NCBI GenBank assembly: GCA_037903475.1
Contig: JBAJFG010000361.1
Location: 248,001-312,000, forward strand
Reading direction: 5' to 3'
DNA length: 64,000 nt
DNA from: Ancylostoma caninum
Taxonomy: Eukaryota; Nematoda; Chromadorea; Rhabditida; Ancylostomatidae
The notes beneath the pieces were generated by a model. That model worked only from the letters and a program-made list of their open reading frames with translations. It did no database searches and had not been told where the DNA came from. This document shows, piece after piece, positions 22,640 through 34,267 of the stretch (positions are counted from its first letter, which is position 1; each line of letters starts with the position of its first letter). The position numbers were made by a program, and so were the translations under genes.

Positions 22640-22790
22640 GTTGGGGGATGAGTGCAAATCGTCGATTTGTGCATGTGGGAATCGATCTGGAAACGGCTAC
22701 AAATGGAATGAGAACAAGGGCAAATGGACTGCCCCAGAAACAGAGCTCATATGAAGTAAGCTCATATGAAACAGAGCTCATAGGTGAAGT
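22640..22790. repeat. Third partial copy of the 21170-21270 sequence
   Basis: GATTTGTGCATGTGGGAATCGATCTGGAAACGGCTAC, followed by AATGAGAACAAGGGC and CAGAAACAGAGCTCATATG, parallels 21176-21275. The last 20 bases are repeated once more (GCTCATATGAAACAGAGCTCATAGG). Confidence 0.5.
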
Positions 22791-22809
22791 ACTGCTGACT
22801 ACATGAAAA

Positions 22810-23780
22810 TTTCAGGACACTGTTGCTCTGGTGGGTTACTTAGCTGTTTGTTTGGTTACTATAGGTATCCGATCATTATTGATGCTGAATAATATAGGCA
22901 ACACTTATTTGTTCACTTATTTATTTGATACATATTAGGTGCGCACGTAACAGGCATGGTTTAGAAGACAAGACTTCTTTAAAATGCAGCGGTAATAAAG
23001 GCAGTATGTAAACCGCAGCCCTTCTCGGTAAAAAAGTAAAGCAAAGAATCAATACGCTCAAAAATAGGTGTTATCACGGTGCGGACGGCTACACTCGTCG
23101 ATAAGCATAGCGTCAACGCTGGTTCTAACCGCATTTAGCGACTCGCATTCGCACACTGATATTCCGTTCCATACGCACATTTAGGCGTATTATTGCTCCC
23201 CTCATTCCAGCGCTAGATTCATATGACAAGTGAAACGGGAATTTTTTTTCCTCTCCAAGCGCTGACCGAGCGGTTGCGAAAGTGCCTGTCTGTGGCCGGG
23301 CGGTGTCTGTATGTTGCCGGATGCCGATTTTTTTTGCGTTCTACAATAGAACTTTCGTGGTTACGCACGAGATTCCCCCCCCCCCCCCCAAAAAAAAAAA
23401 ACAGAGCGAGATTGAGGATTGTTCCACACAACTACAGGAAAAATTATGTAGTTGGAAGTAGTTGAGCATGTGATTCTGCAAAAGAGCGGGTGTTGAAAAA
23501 AGTTACCATACCTATGTAGTAAGCAAAACAACTACATCATGGAACAAAAGGTAATTCGGCGAAGAACAAAAGCTGTTACTAACGGCAATTAGATGTTGCT
23601 AAGCGCAATTAGATTAATTGTTATAGTTAAAATACACGTAGCCCGCACTTGAAAAATAAGTAAAAAAAAACTCTAGCTCTAAAATAAAATAGAAATGTGC
23701 CTTGCTGAAATGCTAAGCACTTTTGCACCAGTTGCTCATGAGTAACTCTAAAGGAGGCATGTCATTACCAGTACAGTATG
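22810..23780. other. No recognisable gene; contains a C13-A12 homopolymer junction
   Basis: Only short frames. At 23376-23401 a run of C passes directly into a run of A. Confidence 0.4.
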
Positions 23781-23814
23781 TGGTACTAAGAGAAATGGGT
23801 GAGTGTCTGGAAAA

Positions 23815-24118
23815 GAGCAAGGTGTTCCAGGAGGGTCCAGAACGCGTGGCCTTCAAGCTTATGTAGATGCTGCGACATTGTTCCAGCCGATAGTGACGCG
23901 TAGTACTGGATCTGAATGTCGGGAATTTTCGGAAAGTTGAAAATATTTAACATATCCCAGCCTTTACGGGAGGTCTTTGAATTGCAGCAGTATTTGAATT
24001 TGTTGTCGCTACCACTATTTCTGATCCCGTATGAGAAAAGTCCAATCTCACAATTCTGGATGTATAGTTGAAAATTGCGAAATAAATAAATTTTCGTGGA
24101 ACAACTTTTCTTCCTCAC
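23815..24118 (-). CDS. Unrecognised exon-like frame (right copy of inverted duplication, part 2)
   Basis: The minus-strand frame contains NKFKYCCNSKTSRKGWDMLN and FPKIPDIQIQYYASLSAG, then MSQHLHKLEGHAFWTLLEHL. It is clearly related to 21574-21890 in reverse orientation. The cysteine-rich end of the left copy is replaced here by unrelated sequence, so at least one copy is broken. Confidence 0.35.
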
Positions 24119-24229
24119 TGGAATAATAACCGACTGTTTTACGCTTACCTTACCATTAGAAGAAGAAGAACAGATCAGTTCGTATTCAATTCATGGGACA
24201 ACGCTCCAGGAATAGAACTTATTCAGAAA

Positions 24230-24605
24230 ATATAGTTGTCCTCGCAGTTATTTTCATTCCATTGAAAGCCGTTTCCAGCCAGATTTCCATATTCGCAAAC
24301 TAAAAAATGCAGTCAAGTGCATGAACATGCAGCACTTCAACGTAATCAGAATCCCACTATCCTCTCATATAGATCGTTGAACAATAAAACACATAAAAAA
24401 TGGGTTAGCAAGAATGCTTACTTCTCTCATCGATTCTTCTCACTGTCTGGAACATTGCGATTTGGTTGGTTTCGACTCCCCCTCGCACTCATTTCCATTT
24501 CCACTCAGGTGTGGACCATTAGAAATTCGCTCAGCGTTCAAAATTTGCTTTTTCCACCAGGACACTTAAAAACGTGTTTTGCCTGTGATGGAGGGATGCT
24601 AATCT
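24230..24605 (+). repeat. Inverted duplication of unknown exon-like sequence, right copy part 1
   Basis: The plus strand reads MHEHAALQRNQNPTILSYR, then KKWVSKNAYFSHRFFSLSG and GWFRLPLALISISTQVW, matching 20895-21235 in reverse. Together with 23815-24118 this gives arms of about 0.8 kb around a spacer of about 2 kb. Confidence 0.6.
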
Positions 24606-24619
24606 AACGATTAAAAGAC

Positions 24620-25390
24620 ATGCGTGCGCTTGCAAAACACCATTTGTTCTTAAATCAACAATTCTAAGCAACAGTCAAATCTATGTAAAACCCATGCATA
24701 CCAATGCAAACCCCAATCATATCCATGCGGAATCCATGCGTCTCCAAATTCGATGCAAATCCAGTGCGAAACCGGCGAAACATCTACGATTTTCTCAATC
24801 CCAAGCAGAACTCATGCATATCGGTGCAGAACACGGTTATAATATGTATTGAGACCAATGTGTGTGTGCTTGGAGGAGCGATCCACCTTCCTACCATCTG
24901 GTTCCACAGTAGTACAAAAGGCATGAGCGATATGCTTTCCATTCTTGATGGTTTCCGATGATATACATGTTTGGCTTTTCTCTCATTGAACTTTACATTT
25001 CCAGCACTACTGCATCACCTGCTCATCCTCTCTTTTTTACACTGCACTGGCCATAGCGGTCACCAAAATGCCCCTTCAGTGGAGAGAATTTTCGTTCCTC
25101 AGTAGATTTCTAGCGCAGATGGATTCGATCATGTCGCCGCCCTGATGTTACAGCAGGAAAACGTAGCAAACTATGGAGAAGTTGTCGTTGTGTGGTCAGA
25201 CTTCAACACATGTAGTCCTTCCACCTAGTGACTAGCAAACTTGCACTACATACGTACCTGCAGAACAAGTTCTACAGCCGAGCATTGCTAGTGACCGAGT
25301 GATTGCTTCTGCGTTGACCCAGTAGTGAGGGAAACGCACGAGTACGCCCACGATGGAGAACGGACTTCTCATACTCATACTCAACCAACA
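24620..25390. other. No recognisable gene
   Basis: Around 24680-24840 there is a loose run of CCATGCATA/CAATGCAAA-like words (about 20-bp spacing). This is probably a degenerate tandem repeat. Confidence 0.35.
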
Positions 25391-25675
25391 AAAGAGATTT
25401 CATATTTGAGGCTATTTAATGATTAGTTTTGTTTCTTTGTCGATTTTCCAGGGGTTTGACAAATGCGAAGCTTTTGCACATGCCCCAAGTGGCCGCCCCA
25501 CCCCACTTTCTAACGTCCCGAAGGGGCGCTAGTATTAAATAAAGATTGTATCAAAAATAATAATAAAAGTAAACAACTGAAAGTAAACTAATACAATATT
25601 TTTATTTGTAGTGAGTAATTTCGAAAATTTGGCGACCCATTCTTGCCCCCTCCCCCCTTGCGTCCGCCACTGGTA
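25390..25675. mobile_element. Partial copy of dispersed repeat and hAT-like MITE end
   Basis: 25390-25545 matches 3660-3830 including its hairpin. 25545-25675 matches the left arm of the 2796 MITE in reverse and ends GCGTCCGCCACTGG. The two are adjacent here, so they may be parts of one larger element. Confidence 0.55.
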
Positions 25676-25679
25676 TGTA

Positions 25680-26600
25680 TGGCAATGTCGTTGTAGAATG
25701 ATTAGCGTTTGATGGTGAAGTTCCAATATAGCTCCCGAAATAACCTTGATGTATTGAGTAGGAATGTCCTGGTTGTTCAGGGCTTCCAAGGCGACTCCTG
25801 TCTCAGAGTCGAAGGCTCTCTTCAAGTCGATGAACATAAGGCAGAGAAGCATTTCATACTATCATGATACTTCAATGAGTCTCGAGACCGTGTGTATGTA
25901 ATCTACCGCACTGAATCGTTTTCGAAACCCAGCTTGCTCGCGCGGCTCTCCTTCACCCAGTGTTCTTTTCATTCTGTCAGGGATCACTCGCATGAAGTGC
26001 TTGTAGATGACGGACCGTATTCAGATAGGACGACAGTTGTAGGTGTCCTGTGGGTCTCCCTTCTCGTACAGCACCATGGTCCTGCTAATCTTTCTTCGGT
26101 TAGATACCTTGCATTCCGACAGGTACCGCGTGAAAAGTCTAGCCAAGGTGTTGATAAGAACTGGCGGTAGCTTCTTCAGATGTTCATGTCGAATCCTGTA
26201 GAGACCTGGTGCTGTACGATTCTATTTAGTATCTTGATATACTGATTAGGAACCCCCTGGTTATCCAGAGCTTCGCTGACCATGAAATTGGATTTCCGAA
26301 GGAGAACTGATGGGATAAAATATCCTCCCTGAGATAATATAGAGAGAGGTGGATGTAGCTGTCGAAGAGGTCCGAGTTGAATTGGTAGATGACCTTCTCC
26401 ATTACCCTCATGGAAGAGGAGTTCGTTACATTTTGACTTCGGAGGGCTGTCACCTTCATCTTGCAATCGGCGAACACACGTCGGGAGTTACGGAAGCCTT
26501 TATTGGTGTTTCTAGAACCTTCAACTTTTTTTGCGCTTTCGCGGAGATGTTGGGTGAGCAACTCGTCAATGCTAACGACAACGACATCTTCTCAAAAGCT
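25680..26600 (-). pseudogene. Rearranged RTE reverse transcriptase fragment
   Basis: Minus strand: 26560-26290 gives SSSMRVMEKVIYQFNSDLFDS and its continuation, the linker upstream of the RT domain. Then SEALDNQGVPNQYIKIL appears, which belongs about 150 residues further downstream in a normal copy. From 26222 the upstream order resumes with NRTAPGLYRIRHEHLKKLP, LARLFTRYLSECKV, EQAGFRKRFSAVDYIHTVS and CLMFIDLKRAFDS, then ALEALNNQDIPTQYIKV. A downstream segment has thus been spliced in ahead of its proper place. Many frameshifts are present. 26600-26990 may be a further upstream relic but I cannot place it. Confidence 0.75.
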
Positions 26601-26989
26601 AGCTAACCAGGTGAAAAGATTCCAGTAGATTCTCCTAGGGTCCATCCTCGCATGCAAGGGGCCAACGATGACCTCACAGAACGTGTGCTTTCCCTTTAGA
26701 ATTTCTGCAGATCCATATAGAAGGCCCCGCGCCCCGAAGTTCACTGGACGATGTCTCCTTGTTCTGAGCAACTCGATAAGGTTGTACCTTCCCTTTCCGG
26801 CTTACACCACCAGATCCTCGATGGAAGCACCAAAGTGTGCGTGAGTGCGTTGAAGGTTCAGATCGCCGTCATAGTCCTTCTCGGTTTAGGGAGCCTGGAA
26901 GTCAGTCTCGGTTTAGGCAGCCTGGACAACCCCTCAGACCTCGTTCTCACTGATGCTGCCCTATCATGACTGTTCCAGTATCAGGGAAC

Positions 26990-27855
26990 CACTCTTATTA
27001 TCACTTCTGGAAAATAAACTAATAGGGAATATTCTGCTGGATTCTATTACCCCGGGGGTGCTGAGATAGGGTTTCACCGGGAAATTGGCTTCCCAGGAGT
27101 GGACGATGGAGTTTATTTGTTGGAGACAACTCCGAACCGTCTAGCTTCGGTCTCCCAGTCAGTTGAATGCAAAGCTTCTGGTCGAAAATATGTGTAGGAT
27201 ACGATCAGCAGACACGCAAGCACACCCATGCACGCATGCATTGGCAGCATTGGCACACCCATGCACTGGTAAGATGTACGGACCCGTTCCGGTACTGCAG
27301 CAACAGGATGTCCATCTGTGAATCCACCAGCGCCTCAGGACAGGCACAATGTCGCATTTTGGTTCGCGACTAGCACACTATCCGCCACCTGGCGAAGCGC
27401 CACGCTGCCTAACCTGGGCATCTTCCTCTGAGGGAAACGTCAGACGTTCATTTTATGGACACAAAATCAATTGGGAAAAGTCTCTTCAGACTAACGACGA
27501 TAAAAGCTACAGAGTAAGCATGTAGAATTACTAATACGAAAAGAACTACCCTTATTGAGCACATGATTTAAAAGTTCTGCCACAATATGGATTTTATGTG
27601 GTGTTTCAGCTGTTACGACGGGTACCAATCAGATATGTGCGCAAGTGAAATTTCAAATCCCGTAAAACGAAAAACGAAAAACGGAAGCTCAAAAATGGAG
27701 GCAAATCTGAAAGCGTACCACCGAAAATAGACGATCCTGCACAATATTACCTTCATGACAAAACATCCTTGGTTCTAAATTTCAAGAACTTACTTCTGAA
27801 TTAGCGTGAGAGCCTATCTTTCACAGCTCATACATATTTACTCGGACGTAGGTAC
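26990..27855. other. No recognisable gene
   Basis: No motifs or repeats beyond a short CACGCAAGCACACCCATGCA-type run at 27211-27270. Confidence 0.35.
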
Positions 27856-28349
27856 AATACTGCTCATGGGATCGCGAAAACCGACGGTCGCTCCGCGGAG
27901 TCACCGTCGCGCACCGTCGCTTCGCCATAACTTGCTTAGAACTGCCCCAATCAGAGCGTTTTATTAACCAATCGATTTGTCTCGTCGAGATCTTTCGAAT
28001 GGCCTACCGAATGTGGGGGTATGCCTTCTGTCTACTGGTTTTCGCCAAGTAATCGATATATCGATCGATGCCATGTAATGGATCGAATCTGTAGTGGCAG
28101 AAATACGGGCGACCCGCAACCCCCTGGCGACCGCAACCCCCCACCTCAGTAGCCCCTGCCCCGGGCTATCTTTCCCCCTGCTCCCCCCGCGCCAGCGTTT
28201 CTCCCCGAGGCTCTAGTCATAGGGCATCTGGAGATGGAGCAATGACGGAGGAACGGCCTACGACGCACCAAAATTTCCCCCAAGAACCTGCCACCAGGCA
28301 GGTTGGCAGGTGGAGGACATTCAGGTTATTCAAACATTGACTTACTGTG

Positions 28350-28445
28350 AAGGAACATTTTGCAAAACCTTGCCAAACTCGGGCATCGAACCCTCCACCT
28401 GTTGCTCGCCAGACAAGACGCTTAGCCACTGCGCCATGCGAAAAT
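28350..28445 (-). repeat. tRNA-derived SINE (A and B boxes)
   Basis: On the minus strand it reads ATGGCGCAGTGGCTAAGCG (an A-box fit), then after about 40 nt GGAGGGTTCGATGCCCGA (a B-box fit). A-to-B spacing matches a tRNA-derived RNA polymerase III promoter. The acceptor stem does not pair, so it is a SINE or pseudo-tRNA. GTTTTGCAAAATG follows at its 3' side. Confidence 0.65.
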
Positions 28446-28504
28446 CAATGAAAAAAAAACCGCAACTGCCTTTAGAAACCCCTCTTACGGGGTTTTTTCA
28501 TCTT

Positions 28505-28610
28505 TTCTAGCATTTTGCAAAACGAATTCAGCGGGTGGGCATTGAACCTGGGACCCACCACAAACGCGTCGTTGTGGGACCCTCGCTTCCAAAGGGAAGC
28601 TTTGCATGAG
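28505..28610 (-). repeat. Second tRNA-like SINE fragment
   Basis: The minus strand carries GGTCCCAGGTTCAATGCCC (B-box-like) followed by the same GTTTTGCAAAATG as the neighbouring copy at 28350. The A box is decayed. A hairpin AAACCCCTCTTACGGGGTTTTTT at about 28478-28500 separates the two copies. Confidence 0.5.
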
Positions 28611-29479
28611 TTACATAGTGCTGGAAAATCGGATCTCTGGAGAGCTTGTCCTTTTCATACAGAATGTGCTCACTTACGATTTCTTCAAGAGTGCATAGGC
28701 TCCCATTGTCCAACCGCTCTTCCAGGGCTGTTAGAGACAGATACAGGAATGCGCCTTAATTTCTAGCAAAATTAACGCGGTCCTAGGTGACAAGCGAGGA
28801 CGGCTGGAACCATCGCAACTACAATTTCTGGAAGAGCACTCATTGTTCTTGATCACCTTTCCTTGGATAGGTCGGTAGCTCATCCCATTGGGGAGCTGTA
28901 GCTTCCTCAACATCGAGGTTTTCACAGGGGACAGCAAAAGTTCGCACTTTGAGCGAGAGTAACATCGAGATTAGCAGGCCAGCGGCAATGCCACTTGCAG
29001 GACTTCTAGTGCATAAAGAGTTATTTCCAACCTGCAATCATTCCCCATTCAGGTTACCTAGTTGCGATGAAACGGTGCGCTCCATCAGCAACCTCGTCGA
29101 AAATCGGATGTCTTTGAAATCATGTAGAGTTTGCCCAGTTCTGCGCCTTCGTGCGTGATTTTGGAAGTTTTTGCCCTTGTTTAGAGAAAATCATCGAAAT
29201 CGAGCTTCAGTTCCGACTCATCGCGCGTATTTCTGCTACTACAGATTCGATCCATTACATGGCATCGATCGATATATCGATTACTTGGCGAAAACCAGTA
29301 AGCAGAAGGCATACCCCCACATTCGGTAGGTCATTCGAAAGATCTCGACGAGACAAATCGATTGGTGACCAAAACGCTCTGATTGGGGCAGTTCTAAGCA
29401 AGTTATGGCGAAGCGACGGTGCGCGACGGTGACTCCGCGGAGCGACCGTCGGTTTTCGCGATCCCATGAGCAGTATGTA

Positions 29480-32400
29480 TGTTGAACAGTAACGATGTTG
29501 GAACCTTAGAGCTGTGCGAGATTGACAACCCATGTCGGATGAGAATTGACAGGACAAATTTATTCCACTCCTATTGCACAAAAAGAACACTGAGAAATCT
29601 CATCATTATGCACGATGGTGGACTCTGCACATACCTCGTCTGTACACGTAAGCGCCAAAGGCTCCCTCACTGGGGACCGCTTCGCAAGCTTTGGAAATCC
29701 AGGAGTTGCTAGAGTTTCTCAGGGATTTCATAATAGTTTTGTTGGTTATTATTGTTTTCGTAGAAGCGCCCTTTTATAATCACAAGAAGTAAGTAGGGGA
29801 AAGACATCTCACAGCCATTCGTTTATAGGAGAGACTTACTTCAACTGATTTTTCGATTATTCAGAAGAGTGGTAGGGCTTGATCCTTCTACCTCAATTTT
29901 CCGTATTTCCCCGTTTCCCAGCCGAATCCCCAGAAAAAAAAAAGAAAATAAAACGTTAAATGGAAGGCCAGAAATGGCCGTAGAATGGAAAATATGGACG
30001 GAGAATCGAAGATTCTGCACACCTCTGGTACCAATTCCATTTAGCCTTCATACACCGATTATTTTTTATTGATCTCTTCATCGATCCGTGCGCATAAAGC
30101 TGCACTTGTAAATGAAAATACCACCTACTTTCCTCTACAATTTACAGAGCTCTTCGCCCGTGCTTGCCTCGCTGTCTTATAGACAACACATCTCTAATCA
30201 GTTCCCGATAATTCCTGTTGTAAATTTTTCGGACCCCCAAGAAATGTTTCGGATAATTTTGTAGTTCTATTCGATAATTTTACGACAGGCTCAAGTTGTG
30301 ATGTTGCACATAAGGGATAAGTAAAAACTGTAAATTTATGCCTAAGCACAATAGTCGATTAGAGTAAGCTCTTGTAAACATCCCTTCTGATGTTCATAGT
30401 GTCAAAACAGGAAAGGGCATGTGAGGATGTAGTACCATATCTTTTCAGTTTTCTCCCCGAAAGAAGAAAACAGTCGTATGTTTTCAATACTCACAAAAGC
30501 TTGTCTACAATAAGACATCATGTTCAAACTATTAGGTTAGTGCAAAAGTTTTCTCCTTTTTTCTCATCGACATTATTTTTTCCACAACTTTACCGAATTA
30601 TAACTCTGACAAGCGTTATGAATTCTAAAATTAATAGAAACCACTACTTATTCTACGAACACGTCGCTGGCGGCGTATGTACAGAAAAGGAAAACTGTGA
30701 AGCGAAGAAATCGAAGACTGCCATCTTTGAGTCGTCATGTTTGGTGATCTTTTTCTCGCGTAATTTTCTAGAGAAAACAAAGCGAAACAGAAGTTCACAA
30801 ATTCATTATCTGTTATAAAGTCTGCCGCAGACAAGGTGACCTCTGAAGTTGTTGTTGGGAAGGGATACCAGTCTTACATTATCTTGAAGTTGTGCGTAGA
30901 CAATCCAGCGCAGTTCTGCAACACTTATGCTATCGGAGACGAGAAATAATGAATAACCAATACGAATGTTCGTCGATTACGACTTCATACCATCCGTGCC
31001 CCTCTGCGAGCTATAACTTGCCTGATATCTCTTTAGATGTAATGAATTTCTATCATTGCTCAAATCTATGCATGACGAGGTTTATCTATGCGGTACTGGG
31101 CAGTGGAGTAGTTATTCCAAGCGTTCTCGGTGGAACACTTAGTGAACTGATTTTTGGCAGTATAAGACTTCTGCACTATATGCCAATAACGACATCGAGA
31201 TTTCAGCACAAAGGTGCTTGGTGGGCTAAACGTAAGATTTTTCAGAATCAATACCTGAACACAGTGAGAGGCCGAAACGCAAAGTAACATAGAGTGCTCC
31301 ACCTGAGAAAAAGCCTCAATAGCTCAAGAATAGAACGCAAGATAAACCATGCTAAAGTTCCTGGATAAGAAACGTACGAGTCATTTATTTTCCTTGGAAT
31401 AATTATCAAATTTTCCAAGGTATTCCCGCAACATGTCTAGGATTATTTTCAGCTTTATTTCTCTTAACGATGAGCTATAACCTGCTTTCAAAGACTTATG
31501 TCTCGAATTTTGAGTAATAGCCTTATATGTATGTCACGTGTGGGAGAGCACGATTGTGCGCTCCCCATGGTGATAAAAAGTTCCTTCGAAGGAGTTGGCT
31601 GTCGTAGAGATACATTAGATGCAAATAAATATGCGAATGAATATGCACACCATACCTGTACTTTTTTTGCGGGGGGGGGGGGGAGGAATGGAAAAATTCG
31701 GATGCTCGAATGATCACTCAGATGTATCATTCGAATAAATAACCATAATGACGCATATGCAGTAAAATATTCCAACAGCTATGAAACTTCTTATATTGTT
31801 CTGCATTGTACAGGGTATATGAATCACCACTTTTTCCTTTATTTTGGGTGAAGAGAACAAAATCTCGCGGAGTGAATTCCTCAAATCATCTATAACCCAT
31901 CGGTCCTCGCATTTGAGCAACAATGAGAAGTGCAGCAATAACATCTGGCCAAAAAAAGGCAATCACGTGCCTAATCTGTGCCAACACTTCACTTTTCTCA
32001 GAAACTGGTAGTGAAGATATTGGATAAAATCCATGGAAACCGAGGGATTGAATTTCATGCTCAGTAATGCCACTTGGATCGAGTTGCTGTCCAAGCTAAG
32101 CTGGTTTTAGGAAGCACCAATAGAGCTTCAACACATCCGTATTTTCCCCCCTCCGATTTAAGGTTTTCTCTTCGAATTCATGCTTTTTTTATTTTTTGCC
32201 TTAGTATGTTGTGCCTTTACATACGTTCCTTAGATTATAACTTGAACAATGAACTCGTGCCCAGCACCAGCTGTTCCCTAGGACTCTGATTTTCAAAGTG
32301 ATTTCTTTCGTTTGCATGTTCAAAAGAGGGTCCGGAAAGGTCGGTTTTTCAAAGGAGGCTTCGTTTTGATTTTCGCCCGAGCAAGATCTCGTGCTGGGGC
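29480..32400. other. No recognisable gene in 2.9 kb
   Basis: There are open frames of up to about 140 codons (for example plus strand 30390-30818 and 30892-31287) but none shows a motif or convincing splice pairing. A G12 run is at about 31671-31682. Confidence 0.35.
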
Positions 32401-32404
32401 ATGG

Positions 32405-32520
32405 ACCGGTCAACCGCTTTGATAAGGATGCGCCGGTGCCCAAAAGTTGATTGACGTGTCCACACCACTCTGATATGGTGTACAGAAGTGCAAAAGTGGG
32501 GAACACGGGTGAAGTGTTGC
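32405..32520. repeat. Decayed inverted relic of the 59-bp minisatellite
   Basis: CAACCGCTTTGATAAGGATGCGCCGGTGCCCAAAAGTTG and, 45 bp on, GTGCAAAAGTGGGGAA are the reverse complement of the 59-bp unit at 10473-11030 with substitutions. The unit is therefore a dispersed repeat, not unique to that array. Confidence 0.55.
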
Positions 32521-32966
32521 GAGAGAAGTACACCGGCACCCATTTGTGATAAAACACCAGAAGAAGGATCCCTCGTCAAGTGAGGGTCGTATCAAGGCTC
32601 AAGAGTGGTGAATGCCAAACACTGGCACCCGATAGTAAATGTGTAATATCTCATTTGTGTTCGCTGTTCAGCCTTACAATCCCTCCTGTGTTGCGCTCCT
32701 CCTATTTCTGCTTAACCATATCCATCGTCCTCCTTTATATAATATATACAAGCACGCTCTCATCCCTTCGTCTACTAGCTGCTCCTAACTGCTTCAGTCA
32801 ACGCGAGGTTACTGCTCTGCAGCGAGTCTGCTGACGAACGAACGAAATCAGATTCAAAAACAATATTACCTTTTCAGTAGCTTTTCTGCTATCAGAACAA
32901 TAAAATAGATTGGTCGATGAATCAACGCGATACAAGAGGAGTCCAGCAACTCGTAACGAAATGAAC

Positions 32967-34250
32967 AGGGTGGCCGACAAGTATGAGCGTCACAATAAGT
33001 GATCTTTCCCTTTTACTACTCATAATTATTGCACCTTTTTTATTGTATCAGATGCGCAACCACATGAAAAAATAGTTACACAAAAAAAATTCAAAAATAC
33101 ACAAAAAAAATTTTAAAGTTGCCCATTTTGGCTTTGATAAAAGCCTTCAAACTTGTCTTCCCGCAACTCACTCTGCGCCGTAGGTAGTCTTCAACAATTC
33201 CTGACCGGGATTGTCTAAGTTCGCGTCATTGATGTTCAATGTTGTGATGTTTTTGTTCTCCAGTTTCCCTTCAGTGGAACTTCACATGAAGAGATCCAAG
33301 CTATTCGAATCTCACGTGCAAAAACACAATTGATTCTCGTGGAGGAATCCAGGGATGGTATCCTCCAAGTAGGTAATGGTGACTTTGACACCTTTATTTG
33401 GAAAATCCCTCAGGCTGGAGAATCGTGTTGGCATTTTTCCATATCCATGCGACAAGGACTTTCCTATCAATCTTATATTGATAGAAACAGGAGCTAACTT
33501 TGTCGTTTTTGCTAGGGAAAACCACGGTTGTCTTCGCATTCGTGGTCACTTCTCTTCAAACCACCACACCTCCAGGGAAGAACAAGTTTGTGGCAAGTCT
33601 CTCCTATGAAGAGTGTCGCCCATCTGTATTGATATACTTGCTGTGGTTTTGAGGGCCAAGGAGAACCTTGGAAGGAGAGATTTCCTCATCAGCCTAGGGC
33701 AGGGCACACCTTCGATGCGGCGCACCGAAGGGCACCCTATGTATTTCTCGAGCCTGTCAGCTACGGCGGCGACGGTTAGCCTTCCTCCATGGTAGCGCGG
33801 TCCCGATTCTTTACTGACAATCATTTAAACGGGATAACGTGTAATTCCCAGACTTCCCGCCATCTTGTTCGAACTCACTCTACCATTTCAACTGATTTTC
33901 TTTTAGTGAACACAAGAACCCTCCCTGTGTCGACCAGTTGAGGAGAGCCCGGTTTTGTTTCTGTGACAACATTCCCTCTTACCTTCTATAGTTTGGTGAT
34001 CTCTGCGCTGTTTGCAGGGGAGTCATTTAAATTTTCTCATTATTGCTGCAGTGAAGTCTCCACACCGACCCCAAAAGCGAACAATGTGTTCGCGGTTTAG
34101 ACCCGCTCGCATGACTTCATGCAACCGAGTGAATTGTAGGTCTAAAGGAAAAAGACCTTAGGACATTTCAAAAGATGTGTGAAATTAGGACCTGATAAAG
34201 CTTACAAATGAAAAATAAATTAGGCGCCCATACTTTCCGGCCACCCTGTA
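32967..34250 (-). pseudogene. Decayed Tc1/mariner-type transposon, about 1.28 kb
   Basis: The ends ACAGGGTGGCCGACAAGTATG (32967) and its imperfect complement CATACTTTCCGGCCACCCTGT (34250) are inverted, and length fits a full mariner-size element. On the minus strand only traces of a transposase survive: FPNKGVKVTITYLED near 33385-33430, then SLDLFM near 33290, and at the C-terminus YLRRRVSCGKTSLKAFIKAK followed by M-G-N-F. These line up with the GVK-x-N-x-x-Y-L, W-S-x-L-E and basic C-terminal regions of mariner/maT transposases. It has many stops and shifts. It differs from the mariner at 50154 in both termini and protein. Confidence 0.55.
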
Positions 34251-34267
34251 TACTGTTCTACGCATTT

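Larger units (their letters stand above)
27859..29476. mobile_element. 1.6-kb element with 250-bp terminal inverted repeats
   Basis: The arms 27859-28110 and 29224-29476 are near-perfect reverse complements. They share TGCTCATGGGATCGCGAAAA, GACGGTCGCTCCGCGGAGTC and ATCGATATATCGATCGATGC. The 1.1-kb loop has no transposase; it holds two tRNA-like segments (28350-28445 and 28505-28610). It is probably non-autonomous. Flanking duplications cannot be fixed because the exact outer ends are uncertain. Confidence 0.82.

Noticed and set aside
28350..28445. A functional tRNA gene
   Set aside because: A and B boxes are present, but the acceptor and anticodon stems do not pair. A partial second copy with the same 3' flank lies next to it, so it is a SINE.
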